A DNA stretch of 18,484 bases from NCBI GenBank assembly GCA_015520475.1, contig WAQA01000065.1:1-18484 (forward strand), read 5' to 3'. Source of the stretch: Candidatus Bathyarchaeota archaeon (lineage in GTDB: Archaea; Thermoproteota; Bathyarchaeia; Bathyarchaeales; WAQA01). Shown here in pieces: positions 1 to 6,552 of the stretch (position 1 is its first letter; each line of letters begins with the position of its first letter). The position numbers were made by a program, and so were the translations under genes. The notes below the pieces were generated by a model. That model saw only the letters and a list, made by a program, of their open reading frames with translations, ran no database searches and was not told the origin of the DNA.

Positions 1-19
1 ATCTCTCTTTTCTTTCCAT
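1..19 (-). CDS. N-terminal end of a further gene in the small-membrane-protein cluster (partial)
   Basis: On the minus strand an ATG at 17-19 opens a frame that runs off the window and reads MERKER. It lies 31 nt downstream of the stop of the 163-aa gene, and a purine-rich GAGG element sits four bases before the ATG. The other genes of this cluster are similarly spaced, and the 82-aa one also begins with a charged MER- sequence. Only six codons are visible, so no function can be given and the call rests on position and ribosome binding site alone. Confidence 0.4.
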
Positions 20-50
20 AATCCTCTGAGTTTCTCTCTGTTATGGATTT

Positions 51-542
51 TCAGGTTGAAGCGGCTGTTCTCTCCGCTTTCTGTGATAGGAAGTCTACGG
101 CCTGGAGCAGATTCTTCGCTATGCTCAAAACGGATAATATAAGTAATGCTCCAATTATCGTTCTTATGTCAACTGTGACTTGTACGGCGCCTACCTGTTG
201 AGGAAGCATCTCTTGGGGCACAGTTACAGTTATGAATCCTCCGTTTGTGAAGATTATTAGGAGACCTATCGTTATTATTGTTCTCCCAATGCTTAAGCCA
301 TACTGTATTATTGTTCCTCTAAGGAGCTGTATCGCAACCTCGAACGCTGCAAATATCACTATTAGATTTGAGAAGTTGGATGATCCTGAGGGGAGGATAC
401 TCTCGATTTTACTGCTTAGTTCAGGCATAAATTTTAGTGGGATGAGGACTTCCCCTCCCATCAAGAATCCCATTATCGCCGCTCTTAAGATTCTTGACAG
501 TATATCCCTCAATAGGTTACGTTCTCCTTTCTTCTCAGCCAT
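51..542 (-). CDS. Small four-helix membrane protein, unknown function
   Basis: This 163-residue protein has a short basic N terminus (MAEKKGER) and about four hydrophobic segments, near residues 17-37, 57-77, 83-103 and 126-146. It is therefore very probably an integral membrane protein. I recognise no catalytic motif or named family; membrane proteins of this size and spacing resemble phosphate-starvation PsiE-like proteins only superficially. A strong Shine-Dalgarno sequence (GAGGGTGA, four bases before the ATG) supports the start. The start overlaps the end of the upstream 271-aa gene by 8 nt, so the two are co-transcribed and probably translationally coupled. It belongs to a minus-strand run of small membrane proteins that continues past the window edge. 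Confidence 0.75.
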   Translation of the reverse strand: MAEKKGERNLLRDILSRILRAAIMGFLMGGEVLIPLKFMPELSSKIESILPSGSSNFSNLIVIFAAFEVAIQLLRGTIIQYGLSIGRTIITIGLLIIFTNGGFITVTVPQEMLPQQVGAVQVTVDIRTIIGALLILSVLSIAKNLLQAVDFLSQKAERTAAST

Positions 543-1350
543 AATTCACCCTCATCAACTTTAAGGTTGTACCATCCACTCTAAAGTATATCTGGATATA
601 TCCGCTTCCAGTATAATTCTTCATAAAGGCCCTATCCAGTTCTATCTTGATCTTCTCTATGAAGAGCGTGGCTGGTTTAATGTTTATATGGTTGCTTCCT
701 TCCCCAAGCAGCACCCCCTCATTATTATATAGCTTCACTATTAGAGTTCCATTCATTCTGAATGGTGACCTGTTTATGAAGCTAACCGGGATGATGATTA
801 TGTAGGTTGATGGTTCTCCAGGTTTAGGGTATGGCCCCTTAGGCCTTCCAACTGAAAAGTTGCCTATCGGAGCTATCCATGGAATCGTTATATTCTTTAT
901 TGACATTTTAAAGCTGAATATGTTTGCGTATCTCATGGATATTGATGTGTCAATCTTAAGTTCACTGTCTGAGAATAGTAGATATGTCAAGTTCTTCCCT
1001 AATATGTCGTTTATGTTTAGGCTTAAGGTGTGATTCTTTGTCTTGCTGTATCCTCTAGGTATGGATCCGAACATCGTCGTAGCATTACTTATTATGATCC
1101 CCCTAGAATCCTTAATGTAGGAGATTATGTTTAGATCCGATATTTCCAAGTAGCTGGTGTTATTTATTGTTAGGGGTATAGAGAGCGTGTAGCCTTCATC
1201 TGATAAACCGAAACTTATCTCTCCAATCTTGAATCCTTCATCATACATCACCATACGTGCCAGAGAATATAGGGTGACGCCTAGAAATGAGAATATTAAA
1301 ATAGTTAGGATTGTAATGGTCCAGCCTAGGATCCTAGCGGTCTGCCTCAC
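535..1350 (-). CDS. Membrane-anchored protein with LEA14-like beta domains, unknown function
   Basis: This 271-residue protein has a single N-terminal hydrophobic helix at about residues 8-34, followed by a beta-rich, N-glycosylation-sequon-rich exterior part. The exterior shows two similar stretches, about residues 40-115 and 155-240. Each has the pattern 'hydrophobic strand, N-T/N-R, polar strand, G at a turn, long strand' that is typical of LEA14-like (water-stress) immunoglobulin-fold domains. The assignment is by pattern, not by a signature residue. The start is GTG at 1348-1350, with GAGG eight bases upstream. It lies 22 nt after the 82-aa gene and overlaps the 163-aa gene by 8 nt, so the three form one operon. 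A role at the cell surface, perhaps in a complex with its membrane neighbours, is inference. Confidence 0.72.
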   Translation of the reverse strand: MRQTARILGWTITILTILIFSFLGVTLYSLARMVMYDEGFKIGEISFGLSDEGYTLSIPLTINNTSYLEISDLNIISYIKDSRGIIISNATTMFGSIPRGYSKTKNHTLSLNINDILGKNLTYLLFSDSELKIDTSISMRYANIFSFKMSIKNITIPWIAPIGNFSVGRPKGPYPKPGEPSTYIIIIPVSFINRSPFRMNGTLIVKLYNNEGVLLGEGSNHINIKPATLFIEKIKIELDRAFMKNYTGSGYIQIYFRVDGTTLKLMRVNYG

Positions 1351-1372
1351 CTTTAAATCCTCACATCAAACA

Positions 1373-1621
1373 TTACTTGATCGTCTCTATTCCTCTCCTG
1401 GTCAGGATGGATCCTATCCATCCCATTATTCCAAGATAGATCGCTCTTATGCATGCTTGGATGAGCGGTCCCAATGACTCGCCGAATGCAGATATCAAAT
1501 CTCTAGATATCGGTATCTTCAATACGCCTAGAAGGAATAGGTAAGCGTTGTAGAAGGTGAATATGAGCAGGGCTATCCCAACGAGTAATGTTAGGTAACC
1601 GATAACCTCTCTTCTCTCCAT
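1373..1621 (-). CDS. Small two-helix membrane protein, unknown function
   Basis: This 82-residue protein has two hydrophobic segments, about residues 8-36 and 55-74, and a charged C terminus. The ATG at 1619-1621 is preceded immediately by a purine-rich GGAGAAGG ribosome binding site, which supports a real gene despite the short length. It is the first gene of the minus-strand cluster that continues with the LEA14-like protein and the four-helix protein. Upstream lies a 300-nt region with TATA-like and hairpin elements, so this gene probably sits behind a structured leader. No family is recognised; a small subunit of a membrane complex is the natural guess but nothing in the sequence proves it. 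Confidence 0.65.
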   Translation of the reverse strand: MERREVIGYLTLLVGIALLIFTFYNAYLFLLGVLKIPISRDLISAFGESLGPLIQACIRAIYLGIMGWIGSILTRRGIETIK

Positions 1622-1677
1622 CCTTCTCCACTCTTTCCAGAGAATATGTCCGGTTTATCCATTAATTCTATTATGTG

Positions 1678-1698
1678 GACCGCCGCCTACGAGCGGTC
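1678..1698 (-). repeat. Inverted repeat / hairpin, 6-bp stem
   Basis: GACCGC at 1678-1683 pairs perfectly with GCGGTC at 1693-1698 around a 9-nt loop. In the minus-strand transcript it would be the last of three hairpins, about 57 nt before the start codon of the 82-aa gene. Strand is given for the downstream gene; the DNA itself is symmetric. Confidence 0.45.
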
Positions 1699-1725
1699 TT
1701 TCCCTCACACATTTAAATGTCCATC

Positions 1726-1781
1726 ACATGCTATGCTTGGGGGTTTAGGCTGATCTGTATCAGCCGTGCTCCTCAGCATGT
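1726..1781 (-). ncRNA. Nested stem structure: candidate structured leader or small RNA
   Basis: ACATGCT at 1726-1732 pairs with AGCATGT at 1775-1781 (7 bp). Inside it GGCTGAT at 1748-1754 pairs with ATCAGCC at 1759-1765 (7 bp, 4-nt loop). This makes a lower stem, an asymmetric internal loop and an upper hairpin. A competing hairpin at 1770-1790 uses part of the same bases, so the two folds exclude each other. In the minus-strand RNA the competing hairpin closes with a G-U pair that becomes an A-C mismatch in the plus-strand RNA, which favours the minus strand. A conserved riboswitch or H/ACA class is not recognised. Confidence 0.35.
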
Positions 1782-1790
1782 AGCCGAGGA
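1770..1790 (-). repeat. Hairpin competing with the nested stem
   Basis: In minus-strand orientation TCCTCGGC (1790-1783) pairs with GCTGAGGA (1777-1770) over 8 bp, including one G-U pair, around the loop TACAT. The 3' arm shares bases with the arm of the longer-range ACATGCT/AGCATGT stem, so only one can form at a time. Confidence 0.4.
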
Positions 1791-1813
1791 ACCCGTTACT
1801 CACACATGTTGTT

Positions 1814-1828
1814 AAAGATATATTTAAT
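1814..1828 (-). promoter_or_regulatory. Candidate archaeal TATA box for the structured leader
   Basis: Read on the minus strand the stretch is ttaaatatatcttta, a good TATA-like element. Start of transcription about 25 nt downstream would fall near 1795, directly before the first hairpin. The placement is what makes it credible; the region is A+T-rich, so chance matches are possible. Confidence 0.35.
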
Positions 1829-1921
1829 TTTTATTGTAAAGGTCTCTGCTCATTCATTCTTTAAGAACAGATTCTCTCCACGTTAAATTTAATAGAATAT
1901 AACCTTTCCCCGGAAGATCAT

Positions 1922-3100
1922 TCATTCGTGGCGGAGGGAGGCCACTGGATCCATCCGGCTGGCTCTCCAAGCCGGATAGAACCCTGATACCATACTTAAC
2001 CCTAAACATAGAATCCATGTTGATATCATGGTCTCTGGAGTGAATATCGGGGTTATCCCCGCGAACTCCCCCCTGAAGAAGCTACGCATTATATATGCTA
2101 GGATAACGCCTAATGTGAGGCCTATCGTTCCTCCTATGGACCCTATTATGATCGCCTCGTTCAGGAATAAACTTAAAATCTTATTGTTGCTGAATCCTAT
2201 CGCCTTTAATATTCCTATCTCACGTATCCTCTCCATCATGGAGGTCCATAATGAAGTTATTATGCCGACCGACGCCACAAGCAGTGATACGGCAGCTATA
2301 TTATCTACGAATATTGAGATGGTTGTCGATATCCTCTGTATAGTATCTGCAATCGTCTTTGGTGATAGAACATTCACGTTGTACCTCTCTAAAAGTTTAG
2401 CTCTAACTCTGCTATTAAGGGATGGATCAACCGTTATAACGTATAATCCATCATAGCTGCGTCTGTTAAAGAATGATTTGGCTGATGGAAGAGATATGAA
2501 CGCCTGCTGATCTATAGGTACGAGGCCGCTGCCTAGATACTTCAGTATCCCCCTGACACTGAATGACTTCTTGTGATATACCTGTCTCCCCCTAATGGTC
2601 TCGCTGTAAATCACTGTTACAGCTTGACCTAGCCTAGTGAATGGTTCAGACTTTCTAGATGAGTATACCACTTGATTCCCTAAGAGTATGCCTGTCCTGT
2701 CTGAACGGGAAACATAGTCTCCCTCATCAAGTTCTATTGTTGGAAAGATCAAGTTCAATTTAGATTGATCCAGACCTATGATGAGTATTGACTGTTTTTC
2801 ACCTCGTGACTTTATAATGGCCATCTGCTGTATGAAGGGAATAACATCCTTCACTCCATCAATACGTGAGATTTCATTGACGAGGTAATCATCTATCTTT
2901 ACGTCTTGTCCCCTAGGCGTTACTATTAAGAGGTTTGCTCCAAGCATCGAGAATTGGGTGTTAATATAATTTATTGTTCCTGTACTTATCCCATTTACTG
3001 CTACGAGTAGGCTTCCCCCTATGATGACCATGATGGTTGTTAGGGTTGATCTAAGCTTCCTTTCCTTCAAGGCTTCGAATGAGAGGCTTAACATCGACAT
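1922..3100 (-). CDS. MacB/FtsX-type ABC transporter permease
   Basis: This 392-residue protein has the MacB/LolC-type layout. A first membrane helix lies at about residues 18-38, and a large exterior domain at about 45-255 (MacB periplasmic-core type). Then follow three helices of the FtsX domain, near 262-285, 318-342 and 357-378. The cytoplasmic coupling loop reads REIGILKAIGF, and the protein ends in YPAWRASRMDPVASLRHE, both hallmark MacB-family sequences. In this family the permease passes mechanical force from the ATPase to an exterior partner rather than forming a simple channel. The start ATG is preceded by AGGTGAT. It follows the exocellular-domain gene by 11 nt and is the last gene of the operon. 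Substrate unknown. Confidence 0.93.
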   Translation of the reverse strand: MSMLSLSFEALKERKLRSTLTTIMVIIGGSLLVAVNGISTGTINYINTQFSMLGANLLIVTPRGQDVKIDDYLVNEISRIDGVKDVIPFIQQMAIIKSRGEKQSILIIGLDQSKLNLIFPTIELDEGDYVSRSDRTGILLGNQVVYSSRKSEPFTRLGQAVTVIYSETIRGRQVYHKKSFSVRGILKYLGSGLVPIDQQAFISLPSAKSFFNRRSYDGLYVITVDPSLNSRVRAKLLERYNVNVLSPKTIADTIQRISTTISIFVDNIAAVSLLVASVGIITSLWTSMMERIREIGILKAIGFSNNKILSLFLNEAIIIGSIGGTIGLTLGVILAYIMRSFFRGEFAGITPIFTPETMISTWILCLGLSMVSGFYPAWRASRMDPVASLRHE

Positions 3101-3111
3101 TAAATATCACC

Positions 3112-4737
3112 TTAAGATCCCTTCATTTCCTGCTCCGGAACACTGCTTCTCCTCGTCCACGTGTATAATATGATGGCTGCTATGGTGGTTGCCGCCAATA
3201 TGATTAATGGCCATCCGCCATTCTTCAGGAAGGTGATAAGCGGCTCCTCACTCTTCACATTCACATTCTTAGAGGATGATGTCTTCTCAACCGTTATTCT
3301 GGCTGATACTGTTATGCTGTGCTCCTTTAATTGATCATCCTGATATGTTATCTTTATTGTTACCGGGTATGTTCCATTCTTAACGTTGGATTTCACCAAG
3401 GCTCTTACACTGAATGGTTCAGGAGATCCCTTCCCTAAACTTTCAATGTAATATTTGCTTGCTGATGATAGTAGGAGTATTGGGTTCTCCTCTATTGAGG
3501 CGTTCACGTATGATGCGTCTATATTCCCCTTATTCAGTAACGTAGCCGTTATTGTTACGGTGGATCCCGGATTAACCTTCCTAGGGGACACTTCAACATC
3601 ATATACAACTAGTCTTATCAGGCCCTTAACTATCAATCCTACAGGTTTACTCTCTAAGTTTCTTCTTCCATTCTCATCGTTATAGAGTATTGTGAGGGAT
3701 GCTGGAATCGTTGATCCTATCAGTGACTTCGGAGCGTAAACCTCCGGATATATCGAGACAGCCTCTCCAGGCTTAACTGAATGGAATATCCATGTGGTGT
3801 TTCCGTAAGTCACCAGTGGATGTTGACTGTTAAAGGTTATCTTCACCATTCCCTTCCATACGTTACTCTTCACTGTAATGTTCAGTTTTGATCTCAGTCC
3901 CCCTATAATCGTGTTATCTCTTACTATTATGTTTGTTACTTTCATCCTCTCTACTGAGACGCGCCATGTATGTGAGATGGTGAGGTCTCCATCTGACACC
4001 TTAACTTCTACGGTGTGTAGGCCGATGTCCCTGACTGTTGGGGCGTAAGTGAAAGTGTTTGAAGTTGAAACCGTAACCCCGTCAATTAACCATTCAAAGC
4101 TTAATCTGTCCCCGTCCGGGTCATGTCCCTTCACAGTAAAGTTAAACTGATCATTCACGTATATGACTGGATTACTGTTTAATGGCGTGAAGGAATCTAT
4201 TATTGGAGGCCTATTATATACTGGAATATTCACCTTCAATATTTGGGGGACGCCGTCTGTAAAGTTATTCGGCGCCCTCTTCACCTTATAATATATCACC
4301 AGAGTATTCTCGTAGCTTCCATGTTTAGCGTTTGGATCAATTCTTAAAATGAATGTTAGTGTGAATGATGCTGCTGGAGGTATCTCGCCTGTTAACTGTG
4401 AGTATCCCCCCTCCCACAATCTACCTATAGCCTCAGCCTCCATGTTACCGTTTGAATCTTTGAATGGATATTTTAGGTGGAGCTTTGCATATACGCCCTT
4501 AATCGTCTTCTCATTATCTAAGTTCCTCACCACTAATGTTAATGGAACGTTTATGTCGCCCGGTAATGCTCTAACCATCTTCTCAGGTGATGTTCCCCAG
4601 AAGACCTGTTCAACTCTGAACTCTACATACTCCACTCCTGCAGCGGCTGAGATTATGAGCATAGATGATGTTGCCGTCTGGATAAGTAGGATGCTGAATA
4701 ATATGGTGATAATCCTATTTCTCCACGTTGCCTTCAT
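3112..4737 (-). CDS. Membrane-anchored exocellular protein with PKD-like and CARDB/S-layer-type domains
   Basis: This 541-residue protein has an N-terminal signal or anchor helix at about residues 9-33, a long beta-rich exterior part, a C-terminal membrane helix at about 509-528 and a short cytoplasmic tail. From about 177 to 263 it has a PKD/cadherin-like domain with the marker DPDGD (206-210) and a closing VEVKVSDGD. From about 375 to 490 it looks like a CARDB/NEW3 domain of the COG1361 S-layer type (PGSTVTITATLLNKGN). The region before the PKD domain is probably another such fold. COG1361-like proteins commonly sit beside LolD/MacB-type ABC genes in archaea, so this is likely the exterior partner of the transporter. 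Its start overlaps the ATPase end by 23 nt. Confidence 0.85.
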   Translation of the reverse strand: MKATWRNRIITILFSILLIQTATSSMLIISAAAGVEYVEFRVEQVFWGTSPEKMVRALPGDINVPLTLVVRNLDNEKTIKGVYAKLHLKYPFKDSNGNMEAEAIGRLWEGGYSQLTGEIPPAASFTLTFILRIDPNAKHGSYENTLVIYYKVKRAPNNFTDGVPQILKVNIPVYNRPPIIDSFTPLNSNPVIYVNDQFNFTVKGHDPDGDRLSFEWLIDGVTVSTSNTFTYAPTVRDIGLHTVEVKVSDGDLTISHTWRVSVERMKVTNIIVRDNTIIGGLRSKLNITVKSNVWKGMVKITFNSQHPLVTYGNTTWIFHSVKPGEAVSIYPEVYAPKSLIGSTIPASLTILYNDENGRRNLESKPVGLIVKGLIRLVVYDVEVSPRKVNPGSTVTITATLLNKGNIDASYVNASIEENPILLLSSASKYYIESLGKGSPEPFSVRALVKSNVKNGTYPVTIKITYQDDQLKEHSITVSARITVEKTSSSKNVNVKSEEPLITFLKNGGWPLIILAATTIAAIILYTWTRRSSVPEQEMKGS

Positions 4738-5863
4738 TAATCTTCTCCCCCACTATCCTCCCATCTTTCAGATAGACTATTCTATCAGTCATCTCCGCTA
4801 CTTCTCTGTCATGGGTAACTATTATTATTGTCGTTCCAAACTCTCGATTTAACCTTTTCATGAACTGAATTATGTTTCTTCCAGCCTTAGAATCTAAGTT
4901 TCCAGTCGGTTCATCAGCCAATATGATGCTTGGATTGTTTACTATAGCTCTTGCTATCGCGACTCTCTGCTGTTCCCCGCCGCTAAGCATTCTAGGTCTC
5001 CTATACATCTTATCGGATAACCCGACGATCTCTAAGAGTTCCATAACTCTCCTTCGCCTCTCATTTTTGGACACTCCCCTAACCAGCATCGGCAACTCAA
5101 TGTTCCTATACACTGTTGAACGGTTGATCAAGTTGTATGCTTGGAATACAAAACCTATCTTCTCATTTCTAAGTCTAGCTAGAGATTTTGGGTTAAGCGT
5201 TGAGATGTCAACACCATCTATCAGAACCTTCCCAGATGTGGGTCTGTCAAGCGCTCCTATGAGGTTCAGGAGGGTTGACTTTCCACATCCTGAGGGACCC
5301 ATGATCGAGATGAACTCTCCACGCTTAACCTTCAAGTTAACCCCATTTATAGCTGGGACAACTATCTCTCCAATGAAATACTTCTTTACGAGATCAACCA
5401 ATTCAACCGCGTACTCTGCTGATTCAGAACCGAACAGTTTATAGTATAAGGATGCTTCGGCTCTAGGGTTATGGCGGTTTAGAAGTAGTAGGGAGAGGCA
5501 GGCTATGAATCCCAAAACAGTCACAGTCAACCCACCAGTCAGGGAGGATAAAGAGAATCCTCCACTTAAAGAATTAAATATTGTCATGGCTCCCAACGTT
5601 ACCTCCCATGCTGATGCGAGGAGAGGAAATATGATATAGCTATTCTTCTCCAGTATTAGGCTTAATACGCCGATCAGGAGGAAGCATAAGATTAGAATCT
5701 TCAGGATGAGGCTTAACGATTGGATGGTGAAGATGGACTCTATATTATAGGAGGGAAACCCCAAGTATGGGAGCAACTCCAACGTCATAAGTGATAAAAT
5801 CATCAGTATAGATAGGTTGCGGAGGAACCGGTCTCCCCCTCTCAGCTTCGATTTAACCGTCAA
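4715..5863 (-). CDS. LolD/MacB-type ABC ATPase with an N-terminal membrane domain
   Basis: The 382-residue protein is two parts. Residues 1-130 are hydrophobic, with about four membrane helices near 15-35, 50-70, 74-97 and 108-128. Residues 150-375 are a complete LolD/MacB-family ATPase: Walker A GPSGCGKST at 189-197, Q-loop Q241, signature LSGGEQQR at 293-300, Walker B IILADEP at 313-319, and H351. Standard LolD-type subunits are about 220-240 residues without membrane helices, so the N-terminal extension is notable and ties the ATPase permanently to the membrane. The start is TTG at 5861-5863 with GGTGA upstream; a stop codon lies just beyond, so no longer frame exists. It is the first gene of the operon. 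Confidence 0.92.
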   Translation of the reverse strand: MTVKSKLRGGDRFLRNLSILMILSLMTLELLPYLGFPSYNIESIFTIQSLSLILKILILCFLLIGVLSLILEKNSYIIFPLLASAWEVTLGAMTIFNSLSGGFSLSSLTGGLTVTVLGFIACLSLLLLNRHNPRAEASLYYKLFGSESAEYAVELVDLVKKYFIGEIVVPAINGVNLKVKRGEFISIMGPSGCGKSTLLNLIGALDRPTSGKVLIDGVDISTLNPKSLARLRNEKIGFVFQAYNLINRSTVYRNIELPMLVRGVSKNERRRRVMELLEIVGLSDKMYRRPRMLSGGEQQRVAIARAIVNNPSIILADEPTGNLDSKAGRNIIQFMKRLNREFGTTIIIVTHDREVAEMTDRIVYLKDGRIVGEKINEGNVEK

Positions 5864-5928
5864 GAGAATTCACCGTAGCAATTTCCATCTACCTAAAGAG
5901 GTAATGTAAGTCAAGATACATGTAATTT

Positions 5929-5944
5929 ACGGTTCTCTAACCGT
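5929..5944. repeat. Inverted repeat, candidate operator
   Basis: ACGGTT and AACCGT are perfect 6-bp arms around CTCT. The element lies about 66-81 nt upstream of the ABC ATPase start codon, a plausible place for a regulator to bind. No regulator gene is nearby, so function is speculative. Confidence 0.35.
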
Positions 5945-6020
5945 TCTGTAATGTTGAACATCCACTAATCAATTTGATCAATCGATAAGTTTAAGTATTA
6001 TTAATTAGTATATCGACGAA

Positions 6021-6030
6021 AAGTTTATTT
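6021..6030 (+). promoter_or_regulatory. Candidate TATA box of rpl12
   Basis: The stretch cgaaaagtttattt ends here. The core aagtttatt recurs exactly in the alaS upstream region at 6451-6459. A start about 25 nt downstream (near 6052) would leave a roughly 33-nt leader containing the GGTGA ribosome binding site. Confidence 0.45.
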
Positions 6031-6084
6031 CAGTAATGTTGTATTTGATGTTGATTGAGTATCCGTATTCCTTGGGTGAGATAG

Positions 6085-6396
6085 ATGGAGTATGTGTATG
6101 CTGCGTTGCTCTTACATAGAGCTGGAAAACCAATAGATGAAGAGAACGTGACCAAAGTTCTTGAAGCTGCAGGTATAAACGCTGATGAGGCTAGGGTTAA
6201 GGCCCTCGTAGCCTCCCTCTCCGAGATAGACATAGATGAGGCTATAAAGTCTTCGCCTGCTGTTATGCCAGCTGCGGCTGCTCCAGCCGCTGCGCCGACG
6301 GCTGAAGAGAAACCGGCTGAGGAAGAGGAGAAGAAGGAAGAGGAGGAAGAGAAGGAAGAAGCGGCGTTGGAGGGTCTCGGAGCCCTCTTCGGCTGA
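6085..6396 (+). CDS. rpl12: Large ribosomal subunit protein L12 (archaeal P1 type, acidic stalk protein)
   Basis: This 103-residue protein is the archaeal/eukaryotic P1-type stalk protein, unrelated to bacterial L7/L12. The N-terminal dimerisation domain (MEYVYAALLLHRAGKPIDEE, then the helical part to about residue 57) is followed by an alanine/proline hinge (about 61-72). A glutamate/lysine-rich segment (about 74-92) and the conserved C-terminal tail ending GLGALFG follow. Multiple dimers bind the C-terminal arm of L10 and recruit the translation GTPases. The ATG is preceded by GGTGA at the right distance. The usual archaeal partners L11, L1 and L10 are not upstream; the neighbour is a divergent ABC operon. 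alaS follows after about 150 nt with its own promoter-like element. Confidence 0.96.
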   Translation: MEYVYAALLLHRAGKPIDEENVTKVLEAAGINADEARVKALVASLSEIDIDEAIKSSPAVMPAAAAPAAAPTAEEKPAEEEEKKEEEEEKEEAALEGLGALFG

Positions 6397-6450
6397 GATT
6401 CCAGTCCATCCCCCTCCAGAACTTATTCTTATCCGCAAAGCTGAACACTT

Positions 6451-6465
6451 AAGTTTATTATAGCC
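6451..6465 (+). promoter_or_regulatory. Candidate TATA box upstream of alaS
   Basis: The sequence aagtttattatagcc is a good archaeal TATA element and shares nine bases with the one before rpl12. A start about 26 nt downstream falls near 6484, a few bases before the ATG of the small upstream ORF at 6487. Confidence 0.45.
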
Positions 6466-6486
6466 TAATAAGCAGTATTAGGGTTG

Positions 6487-6552
6487 ATGGACTGTTATGG
6501 TAGGATAGATGATTTCATAAACAATTATGGGTTTGCGGGAGATGAATCTTGA
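6487..6552 (+). CDS. 21-codon upstream ORF overlapping the alaS start
   Basis: An ATG at 6487 opens a 21-codon frame beginning MDCYGRIDDF and ending GDES, with its TGA at 6550-6552. The alaS TTG start (6549-6551) overlaps it as TTGA. The predicted transcription start is only a few bases upstream, so this peptide might be translated from a leaderless mRNA and pass ribosomes on to alaS. The peptide does not resemble the AlaRS N terminus, so it is not a frameshifted piece of alaS. Such a short frame can arise by chance; the tight TTGA join is the main argument. Confidence 0.35.
   Translation: MDCYGRIDDFINNYGFAGDES

Larger units (their letters stand above)
1622..1921. other. 300-nt intergenic region with clustered inverted repeats
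   Basis: No coding frame is supported here. The stretch separates the end of the MacB-like operon from the small-membrane-protein cluster. It holds three separate hairpins, a 12-bp palindrome (acatttaaatgt at 1709-1720), a long-range repeat pair and a TATA-like minus-strand element, all listed separately. Such density is unusual for a plain spacer between two co-oriented operons. Likely uses are a structured 5' leader for the gene starting at 1621 or an independent small RNA. Confidence 0.6.
5864..6084. promoter_or_regulatory. Divergent promoter region between the ABC operon and rpl12
   Basis: The two operons read away from this 221-nt spacer. It contains A+T-rich TATA-like sequences on both strands, the inverted repeat acggttctctaaccgt at 5929-5944 and a TTGATCAA palindrome at 5974-5981. 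No coding frame is supported here. Confidence 0.55.

Noticed and set aside
1726..1800. H/ACA or C/D box guide RNA
   Set aside because: The stem, pocket and upper hairpin recall H/ACA, but no ACA follows the lower stem at the right distance on either strand and no kink-turn is visible. C/D boxes do not occur in the proper order.
6300..6361. Polypurine tract inside rpl12 as a special DNA element
   Set aside because: It is explained by the conserved Glu/Lys-rich segment of the L12 tail encoded with GAA/GAG/AAG codons.
6112..6448. Minus-strand open frames over rpl12
   Set aside because: Low-complexity shadows of the acidic tail of L12 (runs of Leu/Phe/Ser), not independent genes.
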